A DNA stretch of 64,000 nt. Origin: Tetracentron sinense (taxonomy: Eukaryota > Streptophyta > Magnoliopsida > Trochodendrales > Trochodendraceae). A model generated the notes under the pieces. It ran no database searches and was not told the DNA's origin. It saw nothing but the letters and a program-made list of their open reading frames with translations. Made by a program: the position numbers and the translations under genes. Positions within the stretch are counted from its first letter, which is position 1, and each line of letters begins with the position of its first letter. Location: assembly GCA_015143295.1 (NCBI GenBank), contig CM026551.1, positions 18,900,543 to 18,964,542 on the forward strand, in the 5' to 3' direction. Shown here in pieces: positions 1 through 10,515 of the stretch.

Positions 1-648
1 CAATCAGCTTCAAATTTTTATCACAATACTATCACCCCTATTTGTGAATCATGTCTAAATTTCAGATCTTTCTGACAGTTAGATCTTGTTATACAAATTT
101 TAAGATTAAACTCTAGCATGATGTTTATATGTAATACAGTAGCGTTTTGATGATGGCAGAGGCACTTCCTGATCTCAGATCATCTTCAAATTTTTATCAC
201 AATACTATCACCCCTATTTGTTAATCATATCCAAATTTCAGATCTTTCTAATGGTTAGATCTTGTGATACGAATTTTTAGATTAAACTCTAGCATGATGT
301 TTATAAGTAATACAATAGCGTTTTGATGATGGCAGAGGCACTTCCCGATGTCAAATCGGCTTCAACTTTTTATCGCAATACTATCATCCCTGTTTGTGAA
401 TCATATTCAAATTTCAAATCTTTATGACGATTAGATCTTTTGATACAAATTTTTACATTAAACCCCAGCATGATGTTTATAGATAATATAATAGCGCTTT
501 GATGATGACAGAGGCACCTTCGAATCTCAGATCAGCCTAATATGTTTACCACAATACTATAATCTCTATTTTTGACTCCTATCTAAATTTAAGATCAACA
601 TGATGGTTGGATTGTTAATACCAATTTTTAGATATGTGTATCATGATG
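1..648. repeat. Tandem repeat, 176-bp monomer, about 3.7 copies, open at the left edge
   Basis: Direct inspection shows the same sequence returning at a constant spacing: the landmark tcacaatact (or a one-base variant) lies at 21, 197, 373 and 549, which is exactly 176 bp each time. Further shared landmarks are gcatgatgt and gttttgatgatg. Copies differ by scattered substitutions, the fourth most. The array breaks off near 648, where the sequence becomes the LTR-like block. The length is near the nucleosomal size usual for plant satellites, but whether this is a real satellite or a local duplication cannot be told from under four copies. No coding potential is seen. Confidence 0.85.
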
Positions 649-2841
649 TGTTGGAATGGTTTGTATGTAATGGTATGTGGATGAAAAAGGGTCAAGACCT
701 AAAGTGAAGTGTTGAGGATGAATGGGGATGTATGAAAAGGAGCAGAGGTGTGTAGACCTCAGTTTTGGGCCAAACAGAGTCTATTTTCCCGAAATTTTGG
801 CTCGGCGATCGTAGGGGCGATCAGTTTGAAAAATAGATATTAGTCACGATCGGATCCTCCGGGAAGCCTGGTCTGGCTCCTTTATGTGTTGTGATGCAAT
901 CCTTGGATGATGTAATGACTATTTTGACACTTGTTAGGGCGATGGAAGGGTCAATCGGCCGGGTATCGTTCCCTATCGGAACGGTATATTCTCGGACTTG
1001 GTCCACGGGCTCGAGGCCCAACTGTTTCAATTATTTAAGTGAAGATTGAGATAATTGGGGATTTTCTACGGCTAGAAAACCTAACTTGTGTTAAGTAGGA
1101 CTGAGGTTCCTCCGTGACTGATAGTCGAGAGATGTCGGAGTCCTATTGAGTCTAAAATGACTGAACATAATACAATGTATAAACCGGGGTTCCTCTTTGG
1201 TTAGGTCAGAAGAGGAGGCGAACTGTCTATTGGGGTTCCTTCGTGGTGGATAGTCAGGAGAGCCGATGTTCAGTGAGGCCTGAGGGTTCCTCCATCGACT
1301 TGCCAGAAGAGGCGGTAGGCAGGATTGTCGGGGTTCCTTCGTGGCTGACAACCGAGAGATTGCGGCGATTACATAGTAGATGTTGAAAGTCAACTGAGTT
1401 GAGGTGAAATGACGTGTTTTACAGGAGATGACCCAAGATAGGCTGAGTCTGCGAGTGACAAGATACTTTGAGGTGAAAGGCCTGGTGGATTCAGAGGATC
1501 CAATATAAGTTGAGACTGAGGGTAACAAGATACCTTGAGGTGAAATGCCTTGTGGATTCAATGATGAGCCAACAATGGGTTGAGTCCCGAAAGGCAAGAT
1601 ACTTTGAGGTGAAAGGCCTTATGGATTCAAAGGATGACCCAAGATAGATTGAGTTCCTGAGAGACAAGATGCTTCGAGTGAAAGGCTCTGTGATGTTAAG
1701 TATGACCCAAGATAAGTTGAGCAGCCATGTTTTATTTCTGATTTCTCTTTGACTGGGTTCGGAGAGGCAATATCTGTATAGAGCCGGGGTTCGTGATTGA
1801 TAGTCGGGAGATGTCGGTTTGTATGAGTAGGTCATCTATGATTCCTCTTTGACTGGGTCGGGAGAGGCGGTGTCTGTTTAGAGCCGCGGTTCTTCCGTGG
1901 CTGATAGTCAAGAGAGTTGGAGTCCTCAAATGTTACTACTTACTAGTTGGCGAAGGCCCAGGTTATGTGTAAATTCTTTGGATTCTAGGTTCTTTGAGCC
2001 GGTGTACCCAAGGTTCGGTTGTGATCAGGTGAAGGCACAGAACTGTGTGTGAGTCTAAATGATTCAAGGTATGATTGGTAATGAGTGAATGCCCAAATGT
2101 GCGTTGAGACTTAAGTCTTCAAGACTGAATGGAATCTAAGGACTTGTGGCTTGATTTTGTCGGTTCTAGACCCTGCAGATTTACAAATGATACACAAACT
2201 CAAAACTGAATTGTGTATGGGCTATGGCCAGTTAATAGAGTTCAAGGACTCGAAAAGAACCATGATTGAATGTTTGGAATGATAACCTGGAAATTCAAAC
2301 ACTGCTAAATAAATGAACTCCATAATTGGAAAACGCTAAGAGGTTGAGAACCTCAGATAGGGTCAAATAGCCCCGAGTGACCTTGGGTCACAATTCATGA
2401 TACTGTTACTGCCTTGTTATCCTGCATATTACTATAATATGGAAATTGAACTGTGCGGCTATATCATTATTTTTTTTTGATCGATGCTATATCATTATTA
2501 ATGGGTGTTACTATGTGGAAAATAGTCTAGATGGACTGTGGATTTTATTAGGCTTCATAGCTTACTGACGTTTCATATCAGTAGATTATAATGTTGTTGC
2601 CCAGAGAATAGAAGGTCCTGACAAGACATTGGAGACTTATAAGGACCACCGTAGCAAGTAAAGGTAATGCATTTGCTTATGATGGGTTATTGCGATGACT
2701 AGTTGTTATTGCTTATGTAAGCTCATAAGAAAAATTGAAATTTCCTACATTTTCGCAGCCAAAGTCTTCCGCTGCGTAGTAACGACGACCGAGTGCACAT
2801 CTCGGAACTTGATTCCCTAATGCGTGGGTTCGGGGCGTCAC
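649..2841 (+). mobile_element. Probable LTR (solo or truncated) of a Ty3/gypsy element, perhaps Tekay/Del type
   Basis: The block starts with TGTTGG just where the 176-bp array stops and ends gggcgtcaca just before copia coding sequence. It has no coding content and holds internal subrepeats, as large chromovirus LTRs often do. The terminal gttcggggcgtcaca resembles the 3' ends I know from Del/Tekay LTRs. No PBS follows and no second LTR is in the window. The five bases on either side do not match, so it is not a clean solo-LTR insertion and the borders are inferred. The short minus-strand ORFs inside (821-1929) follow the repeats and are not genes. Confidence 0.38.
1424..1725. repeat. Degenerate tandem subrepeats, about 60-75 bp, in the LTR-like block
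   Basis: The words gacaagatactttgaggtg and aaaggcct..tggattca, together with gacccaagata and ttgag, recur four to five times between 1424 and 1725. A second motif, ggttcctccgtggctgatag with variants, recurs at 1100-1350 and 1750-1915. Both are seen directly and explain the spurious overlapping minus-strand ORFs. Confidence 0.7.
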
Positions 2842-4129
2842 AATACTCTTCAGCAAAACAGTGGCCAAGAGCAAAAAATCATCACTTTATGAAAGTTGAT
2901 CGAAGCCTCCTTACGGGAATGAATGTATTGAAGAAGTTTTGGGCATAAGCAATTCAAAGCAAACTACCTTATCAATCGTATGTCATCCCAAGTACTGAAG
3001 TTAAAATCTCCACATAACATTCTTTGTCCAGATCAATCCCTCTTCATTGTTTCTCCTCGAGTCTTTGGTTGTGTGTGCTTTATTCATGTATTGAGATTTA
3101 GGTCCAAATAAAATTAAATTGGATCCCAAATCCATTCGAGTTGTTCTCTTAGGATATTCCTACACTCAAGGAATAACAAGTGTTTTGACTTCAGTGTCAC
3201 GCAAATGGTTTGTTCCTATGGACGTCACTTTTGTTAGTCTAAAACCTTCTTTCTTCATCCCTCATACCTCTCTTCAAGGGGAGATAGTGAGTTGGAAGAG
3301 AGGCATTATTCTTCTTTAGTTCCTCTTCCTCAATCGGTTATTGATGTTCCTTCTCATTCTGTTATTCAGAACAGTATTTAGTTTCTAGTAATACTACTCT
3401 TGAGAAGGCATTATAAGTTTACACCAGAAACAAAAAGGGAGAAAGGACCACTGTGATAAGACCAGCTACCAATACAAATTTCTCTAAACCATGCTCCAAT
3501 TTAGATTCCGATTCAAATAATCGTAATTCCTCTATGGTGTCCATTCCTACGAATGGTGATAACGCTCTGGCCTTACGCAAAGGGAAGTGCCAGCGTTCCT
3601 ATCTCTACTTATGTATCTTATGCATCTCTAATTCTTTGTGCCCTAATTATTCTCAATCATTAGTTTATTTTGTTTTTACCTTACAGGTTTCAAGAGGCAA
3701 TCTCCAATCCTAAGTGGCATAAGACTACAATGAAAGAGATGAGAGCCTTAATTAATAATGGTACATGAAAAATGGTAGATTTACCCAAAGGAAATGAGTC
3801 AATTGGTTGCAAGTGACCAAGGCTAATGGGTCGATTAAAAGATACACGACGAGATTGGTTGCTAATCAGACAGAAGGTTGATGGCGGATTTACCCAAAGG
3901 AAATGAGCTAATAGAAAGAGTGACTTTTTTGCGAATTTCGCTAATTAAACACGAACTATTCACAATTTATAAATTGTCCCGAATAAATATCTAATACATG
4001 AAATATATTTGTTTACAAGTTTCATAATTATTAATCTTATATATATTTTCCATATCTTGCTTGACATTTTCTCAATTTATTTTTGAATTTTGCTGATTAT
4101 TTCTAAAATTTCTCCTAGACGAATACTTA

Positions 4130-4396
4130 CCGAACCCTAACTTGGTAACTATGGGATAAACTACAGGGAGATTTTTGCTTTGGTTATAGAGATGAATTCT
4201 ACAAGAATTTTGTTATCTTTGGCAACAAGTTTTGCTTGGACTTTACGTCCACTGGACGTGATTACCAAACCTTGACTTGGTAACTATGGGATAGACTACT
4301 GGAAGATTTTTGCTCCGGTTACAAAGATGAATTCTATGAGGATTTTGTTATCTTTGGCAACGAGTTTTGCTTAGCCTTTACGTCAACCGGACGTGA
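4130..4396. repeat. Local tandem duplication, two copies of about 133 bp
   Basis: Positions 4130-4263 and 4264-4396 are clearly related copies sharing acttggtaactatgggata, agatttttgct, gttatctttggcaac and gacgtga. They lie inside the copia fragment and add to its disruption. Confidence 0.85.
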
Positions 4397-4501
4397 AGAA
4401 TGCCTTTCATCATGGAGATTTGTGAGGAAGTGTATGATTACTCAGAGTCATTTGATCACTCTTTTCATGAGACGTCATGCAGATTGCTCTCTTTGTGAGA
4501 C

Positions 4502-4859
4502 CATAGTGACAAAGTCGGGGTTCGGGAATAATTCGGCAACGGTCAAGTTTGGAAAATTCACGAAATATTCGGGCACAATTCGGGGGGAAAAATAATTATA
4601 AAAAAATATCCAACAATTTGATTAGATAATATACAAAATAAACAGTTTACTCTGTCGAACTAAACGAATTATTGCAAAATTCGAGAATTAATCATGAATA
4701 ATTTATGAAATTCGTGAATAATTCGCAAAATTCTCAAATACTTCGGAAATATTTCGGCAAACCTAACATTCACGAATAATTTGGAGAATAATTCGGCATA
4801 CCTAAAATTCGCAAATAATTTGTAATTTTTAAAAAATTTCAGAGAATATTGTTACTATG
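4502..4859. mobile_element. hAT-type MITE, 358 bp, with perfect 8-bp target duplication
   Basis: The element is flanked by TGTGAGAC at 4494-4501 and again at 4860-4867. Its ends are imperfect inverted repeats: CATAGTGACAAAGTC at the left and, on the other strand, CATAGTAACAATATTC at the right. The inside is AT-rich and repeats the theme aataattcggc. Removing it and one duplication copy makes the copia reading FVRQHGQLITT continuous across the site. An 8-bp duplication with CA-starting termini fits the hAT superfamily. It has no transposase. Confidence 0.85.
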
Positions 4860-5843
4860 TGTGAGACAGCATGGGCAATTAATTACAACTCTAATTGTCT
4901 ATGTTGATGACATTGTGGTGACAGGAAATGATTCTCTATAGATCGAAAGTTGAAGAAGTTTCTAGCATGGGAATTTGAGATCAAGGACCAAAGAAGTCAA
5001 GTAATTTCTGAGTATAGGTGTGGCTTGCTCCAAGAATAGAATCTTTATATCACAAAGAATGTATACCTTAGACTTACTTGAGGATAGTAGGAAATTAGGT
5101 ACCTACAGATATTCTAATTGAGGCAAATCATATGTTGAGCACCAGTGATGGGCAATTACTTGAAGATAAAGAGATGTATCGAAGATTAGTTGTTCTTATT
5201 ATTTATCTTTCTCTCACAAGGCCAAACAATGTGTATGTCTGTTAGTGAGTTGAGTAAGTTCATGCACGAAACTCGGATTCCTCATTATGACTCTATGAAG
5301 CCGTTGAAAGGATATTGTGTTATTTGAAGACAACTCTAGGAAATGTATACTATTTGCTAATCATGGACATCTACAGCTATAAGCTTACATTGATGCCGAT
5401 TGGGCTGGAAATGTTGATGATAAAAGGCCCACTATAGGATAATGTACATTTCTTAGGAGTAATCTCTTAACTTAGGGGAGTAAGAAGCAAAGTTGGTAGC
5501 CAAGTTGAGTGCAAAAGCCGAGTATAGGGCAATGGCACATGGTGTGGCTGAACTATTATAGCTGAAAATCTTATAGTGAGATTTGTGTGTCAAGAATTCA
5601 AGATAGGTGTTACAATGAAATAGTTATGTGACAACAAAGCAGTCATCAGCATTGGTCAGAATCCGGTTCAGCATGTTCATACTAAACATAGAGAGATCGA
5701 TAGGCATTTCATATGAGAGCAGGCTATTTCTCAGAATTTGTATTTACTGTTTGTCACAACAGAAAATCAGATTAATGATGTACGTACTAAATGTGCCTAA
5801 AATATGTTATTATCAAACTGGGCATAATAGATATCTATGCACA

Positions 5844-5990
5844 TCTTGAGGGGGAGTGTTGAGATATGTTATTACTAGGGGAGTTGATACATTGTATCAT
5901 CTCTAAAGGGTATTATTGATAAAGGGGATCAGCCCCCTAATCATTTCTCTCCGATTTTTCTTTTCTTCTCATCTTCCTCCTAGTCAAGCT
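5844..5990 (+). mobile_element. Polypurine tract and start of the copia 3' LTR
   Basis: Downstream of the copia RNase H remnant, ttgagggggag (5847-5857) is a typical copia polypurine tract, followed at once by TGTTGAGATATG, the expected LTR start. The LTR cannot be followed beyond about 5990, where a GCTCGG-rich repeat begins, so its 3' end is lost or unrecognised. Confidence 0.6.
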
Positions 5991-6198
5991 ACCTCGCCAG
6001 TTCGACTCTGCTAAGTTCATTTGATCCAAGCTCAAGCTGGCATTTCAAGCTCGAACGAAGCAAGCCAAGCTTTTATTTGAGCTCGAATGTTTAAACTTTA
6101 AACAAGCCAAGCTCAAGCCAAACCCTATTTGATTCGGCTCGGCTCGGCTTGAAGCTCGGATTTTTGGGGTTCGGTTCGGCTTGAGCTCAACTTGACTC

Positions 6199-6248
<50 letters not shown>

Positions 6249-6630
6249 TATATATATATAATATTTTTTGGTAGTTATATATATTAATACAAAATAATAT
6301 TTTAACTTTCTTTATCGTAATAATTTTTAATAAATAAGTTCAAGGGATAATAATAACAAAAAAATTAAGAAATTGAAAGTAGAAACTTCGATCTAACTCT
6401 CTACTCTTTGGATCGAAGGACTACCCCGTAATTTTCTATAGTTTTTGTATTATAATTTATTAATAAACAATTTTATTAAAATTATGTAAAATTAAATAAA
6501 ATAATTCCATGAATCAAGCTTAAGTCAACCCGAGCTCGGCTCGGATTGGATGAAGTTTGAGCTCGAATCAAGCCCAAGCCCAACTCAAGTTGAGCTCAAA
6601 CATGTTCAAGCCAATCTCGGCTCACTCGAA
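5991..6630. repeat. Nonautonomous repeat rich in gctcggctcg/aagctcgaa, with AT microsatellite
   Basis: Both ends are rich in aagctcgagctcggctcg-like words and the middle is AT-rich, with an (AT)n run at about 6207-6260. The composition matches the hAT-type MITE at 32510-33009, so it may be a degenerate relative. Similar 8-bp stretches, tcctccta and acctccta, lie just outside the ends, but no convincing terminal inverted repeat was found. Confidence 0.45.
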
Positions 6631-6639
6631 TACCTCCTA

Positions 6640-7305
6640 CTTCCTCCCTTTTCTTCCTCTTTCCTCTAGGGTTTTACTTTCTACTTGCATATTCCATGGG
6701 CATTATAGTAATTGAAAAACCAAACATTAACTCTATAAAAGCAACAGATCCTCGAAACTCTGCTAAATTTCTCAGCGAAACCCTAATTGATTTGCTGTCA
6801 CAGATCTCTCTCAGTTTCTCACTTTTTTCAGGATAGCTGAGAAACCCTGATTGATTTCTTTCAGTTTCTTTAGCCCAATTAGGTTTTGGAAATAAATAAG
6901 ATAGACAGATAACGTAGTGGGGAATCTTTCTTTTGCAAGATTTACTTCTTGAAAAGAGAGGCTAGGGATGTCAGAACGCCATTTTTCAGTAATGGCAAAT
7001 AACTGCAAGCAGTTGGAGATGGGAATAGGTGAGAATCATATTGACAGTATTTTTTGTGCTGAATGCTACAAATGCACATGAACCTCCTTACTATTTTATC
7101 ACACCCCATGTAAAGGTCAGGCAAGGGTTCGGCTCATCCAGGCTGGGCTTGGACAGCTCCTGGCCCGGCCTGAGCCTAGCGCTTTGATAGCATCATTTAG
7201 TTGACAATGTCACTATTTGGCCTTCATTTTAGGTATGTTTGAACAGGCCCTAGAAAGTCCCTATTTAAGCATTTGGAAATGAATAGTCCACCCGAATCAT
7301 TGTCA
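6640..7305. other. Non-coding; leader-like tract with telo-box words, no gene recognised
   Basis: Between 6660 and 6960 are agggtttta, aaaccctaatt and a tataaaag word at 6735-6742, which resemble a plant promoter and 5' leader. A short reading frame from 6968 (MSERHFSVMANNC) could be a small exon ending at a gtgaga donor near 7031. No family is recognised and no partner exon was found. The stretch lies in what would be a distal HRD1 intron. 7100-7200 is GC-rich repeat. Confidence 0.25.
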
Positions 7306-7360
7306 TTGTGTGTGTGTGTGTGTGTGTGTGTCTGAGTGTGTGTGTGTGTGTGTATATATA
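7306..7360. repeat. (TG)n microsatellite with short TA tail
   Basis: A tgtgtg run broken once by ctgag and ending in tatatata. It lies about 65 bp beyond the donor of the second HRD1 coding exon, in intron sequence, and generates a spurious histidine/threonine-rich ORF on the minus strand. Confidence 0.95.
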
Positions 7361-7424
7361 TGATTGAGTGTCTGCATGTGCACGTGTGTGCATGTAAGAA
7401 GTTATTAGTGAATGCATTACTTAC

Positions 7425-10400
7425 ATGAAAATCACAAGAAAAAAGCACAGATACATTGACAAGTGAAGTAAATCACGCATAAGTTCCAAGTAAAAGGTGT
7501 AGACTGCCTTCCTCTCCCACTGCCCTTCCATAAGCATGTCGCTAACATAGAAAACATATTTTACAAAGGTTGACACTGTTGTTGTTGCAAGTATCATGTA
7601 CCTGAGATACAAAATTTACAGACATACAATTAGATACAAACTAACAAACGCCAAACCTTCAGAAATTGTACCCAATTATAAATTTAGAACTGCCCCATGG
7701 CCTGAAAAAAGAGAAAGGTCACTTTACTCATGTATATCTCAAAGTATGGTGTCCTTCAAACAGTAAAAGACTAATGGGAAAACTACAAAACAATTAAGTT
7801 AATAGACTACTGATAAAGTGACAAATTTCAACAAGCATGAAGCTTTTCTTTTTTTTCCTTTAGCCCATGAAACATTAACCTTTAAGAGATTACATTTTTT
7901 TTTGTTGGTAAATCAGTAAATATATATTATAAAGAGAAAGCCTAGTAGTTTACAGAGATGTAAACTAAGTACAAATAGATGCAAATCACAACAAAATATG
8001 GAAAAGAGAAAAAAAGAAAAGCGTAAGCAATCAAACAACAAACTAACAAACAGCTAAACTATCTCCTCATAGCGGTAGGGTATCCCTCACTTCCTGACAT
8101 TGCTGAGTTATAGAGCTCCATTCCACGATCCGTTGTCGCACCTGGGTGAAGATTCGGTGGTCTGGGGATACTGAATTGTCAAAAATATGACCGTTCCTCT
8201 CTTTCCAAATAGACCACAATATATCAGCGGGTAAAATAGACCATATTAGCTCCTTAGCAACCGTCATCCAGATAAGAAGCTCAGAAAAGAAAAGGGAAAG
8301 ACCCACTCCACACCCAAAATAGCCAAGAAGAAAGCCCATAGCCGAAAGACTACCGAACAGTGCAGGAGTAGATGATTCACAGACTCTTCCGCATTCAGGC
8401 ACAAATAGCAATAGTTAGCTAAGCTCCACCCTCGCCTCTTCAAATGATCCAAAGTAAAAAAATTTATCTAATGCAGGGACCAGAGGAAGAAAGATACCTT
8501 AGAGGGAACATGGTTAGCTTAGATAGCCTTATGAGGAAAAGAGTGCAAAGGCGGAGGGTCAAAGGACTGTAAGGGTGATCGAACTGAAAATTGATTGTTG
8601 TTGCTTCGGGACCAAACCCTACAATCTCTAATCTGAGATATTGGGAAGGAAGAACATAACCTAGCCAGAAGCCTTTGCATCTCCTCAATTTCTCAATCAT
8701 TTAAATCTCTCATAAGTCTAAGATACCAAACTATATCGTTTCCCAACCTCTCAACACACTCGGCAATGGAGGCCCCTCTATTGGTGGTCAGGAGAAAGAT
8801 GGAACGAAAATCGTCTCTAAGTCTCGATAAACCGCACCAGACATCATTCCAAAACTAGATGTCGACCCATTTCCCAGCTTAAACCTAGTGAAAGGCTCTA
8901 AAGACGAAGCTACCCTCATGATTCTTTTCCAAAGACCCACCTCGTGGGGGCCTCTGACCCCCTTAGACAACCAAGGTGATGCTAGCCCATGCCTTAGCTA
9001 CGATCACCTTCCGCCAAAGACTCTCACACTCCTCACCAAACCGCCACACCCATTTACCCACAAGTGCCTTGTTCACGGCACTGAGAGGAACAACGTTTAG
9101 GCCCCTAGCCCATGGCGGTTTACAGATTTGGTTCTAGTCTACGCGATGGTATTTCCTATGGTCGTCTCGCCCATGCCAGAGAAAATTGCGCTAGAGACGA
9201 TCAATTGCCCGGGCAATGGACTTGGGAAGGCAAAAGGTGGATAAATAATAAGTCGGGAGGCTTTGAAGTGTACTCTTGATGAGGGTCAACTTACCACCTT
9301 TGGAGAGGAGACGGGACTTCCAACCTAGAAGTCCGGTGGAGAATTTTTCAATAGCTGGAGCCCAAACCGATTTGGACTTGAAAGAGGCCCTTAGAGGAAG
9401 ACCAAGGTAAGTAGACGGGAGAGACTCTTTTCAACATCCTAAACAACTGGCCAGTAGCTCAAGGTTATGGATATCACCAACTGACACTATTTCACTCTTC
9501 CACAAGTTAACTCTGAGGCCTGAAACTGCCTCAAAACACTGCAGGATACACCACATATTAATAAGTTGTGACCAGGAGGCACCACAAAAGACTAAAGTAT
9601 CATCCGCGAATTGCAGGTGTGGGATACTTAGACATTCTTGACCAATGGTGAAACCAACAACGCCCGCCCATTCGCACGGAGCAACATCCAGCTTAGGGCC
9701 TCCGAAACAATAATGAAGAGTGCCAGGACAAAGGATCCCCCTGTCTCAACCCTTTAGAACTACGGAAATAGGGGGAATTGGGCTAGTAATACAAGTCTAT
9801 TTATAAGTAAACTTTCTAGCAAACAAAACAACTCCTGGTTTTGTGGGGATTACATTGTATATGTCTCACCCTTTTTAGGGCCCTCCCAAGTGTATAGCTC
9901 CTAAGGAAAACGAGCAAGCCTATCAAAGAGCTATTCAGTTCGCATAAATATTCAAAGTTGGGAAGAATTCACTTCCGCCAAATTAGAGTCTCTCTGTCCT
10001 AGGGCCACCAAAGTCCATGAGAATTTCACCATTTTCGTCCCTAAACACCCTACATCCCTTCCTGATAAATCTTGACGATATGAGGTATTATAATCAAAAT
10101 CATAGTTCCCAAACGAGAAGCAAACACGGGATGTGAAGCAAAAGCAAGAGGCGGGAAGCGAGGCCCAATCCTTGAATAAAAAAGTGAGAAAGAGATATGG
10201 ATGTCTCAATTCCATTATATTAGTATGGGCAGTCATACCCTTAAATATTGGTTTTTACGTGATATAAGTGGAGAGCTAGGTGTCGTAGGTTCCAATCCAG
10301 CAATACTAAGATGATTTACACCCTAGGTTGTAGACTCATGTCTACCCCATCACGTCCCACATACATAGCCCTATTTGACCAATAAACAGGGCATGAGCAA

Positions 10401-10450
10401 AGCGAGCATCCTGGGAAAACAGCATGAGCAACGAGCTTCCAACCTTATAC

Positions 10451-10515
<65 letters not shown>

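Larger units (their letters stand above)
2842..5855 (+). pseudogene. Decayed Ty1/copia pol fragment (integrase C-terminus, RT, RNase H), 5'-truncated
   Basis: Parts of a copia polyprotein can be read in order, with frame changes and stops. At 2850-3060 there is the end of integrase (a degenerate PQQN..A motif, then YLINRMPS and RVFGC). At 3119-3320 comes the integrase C-terminal part (DPKSIRVVLLGYS). At 4868-4940 is the RT active site LIVYVDDIVVTGND, and at 4970-5130 more RT (FISQRMYTLDLLE). At 5580-5830 is RNase H ([14 protein letters not shown], then [13 protein letters not shown]). It ends at a purine-rich tract gagggggag followed by the start of an LTR. Gag, protease and the 5' LTR are absent. 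A local duplication (4130-4396) and a hAT-type MITE (4502-4859) interrupt it. Confidence 0.85.

Noticed and set aside
3453-3713. 86-codon plus-strand ORF as a gene
   Set aside because: Lies in the decayed copia fragment with no conserved text of its own.
5991-6630. Calling this a hAT MITE with an 8-bp duplication
   Set aside because: The flanking 8-mers match at seven of eight but terminal inverted repeats are lacking.
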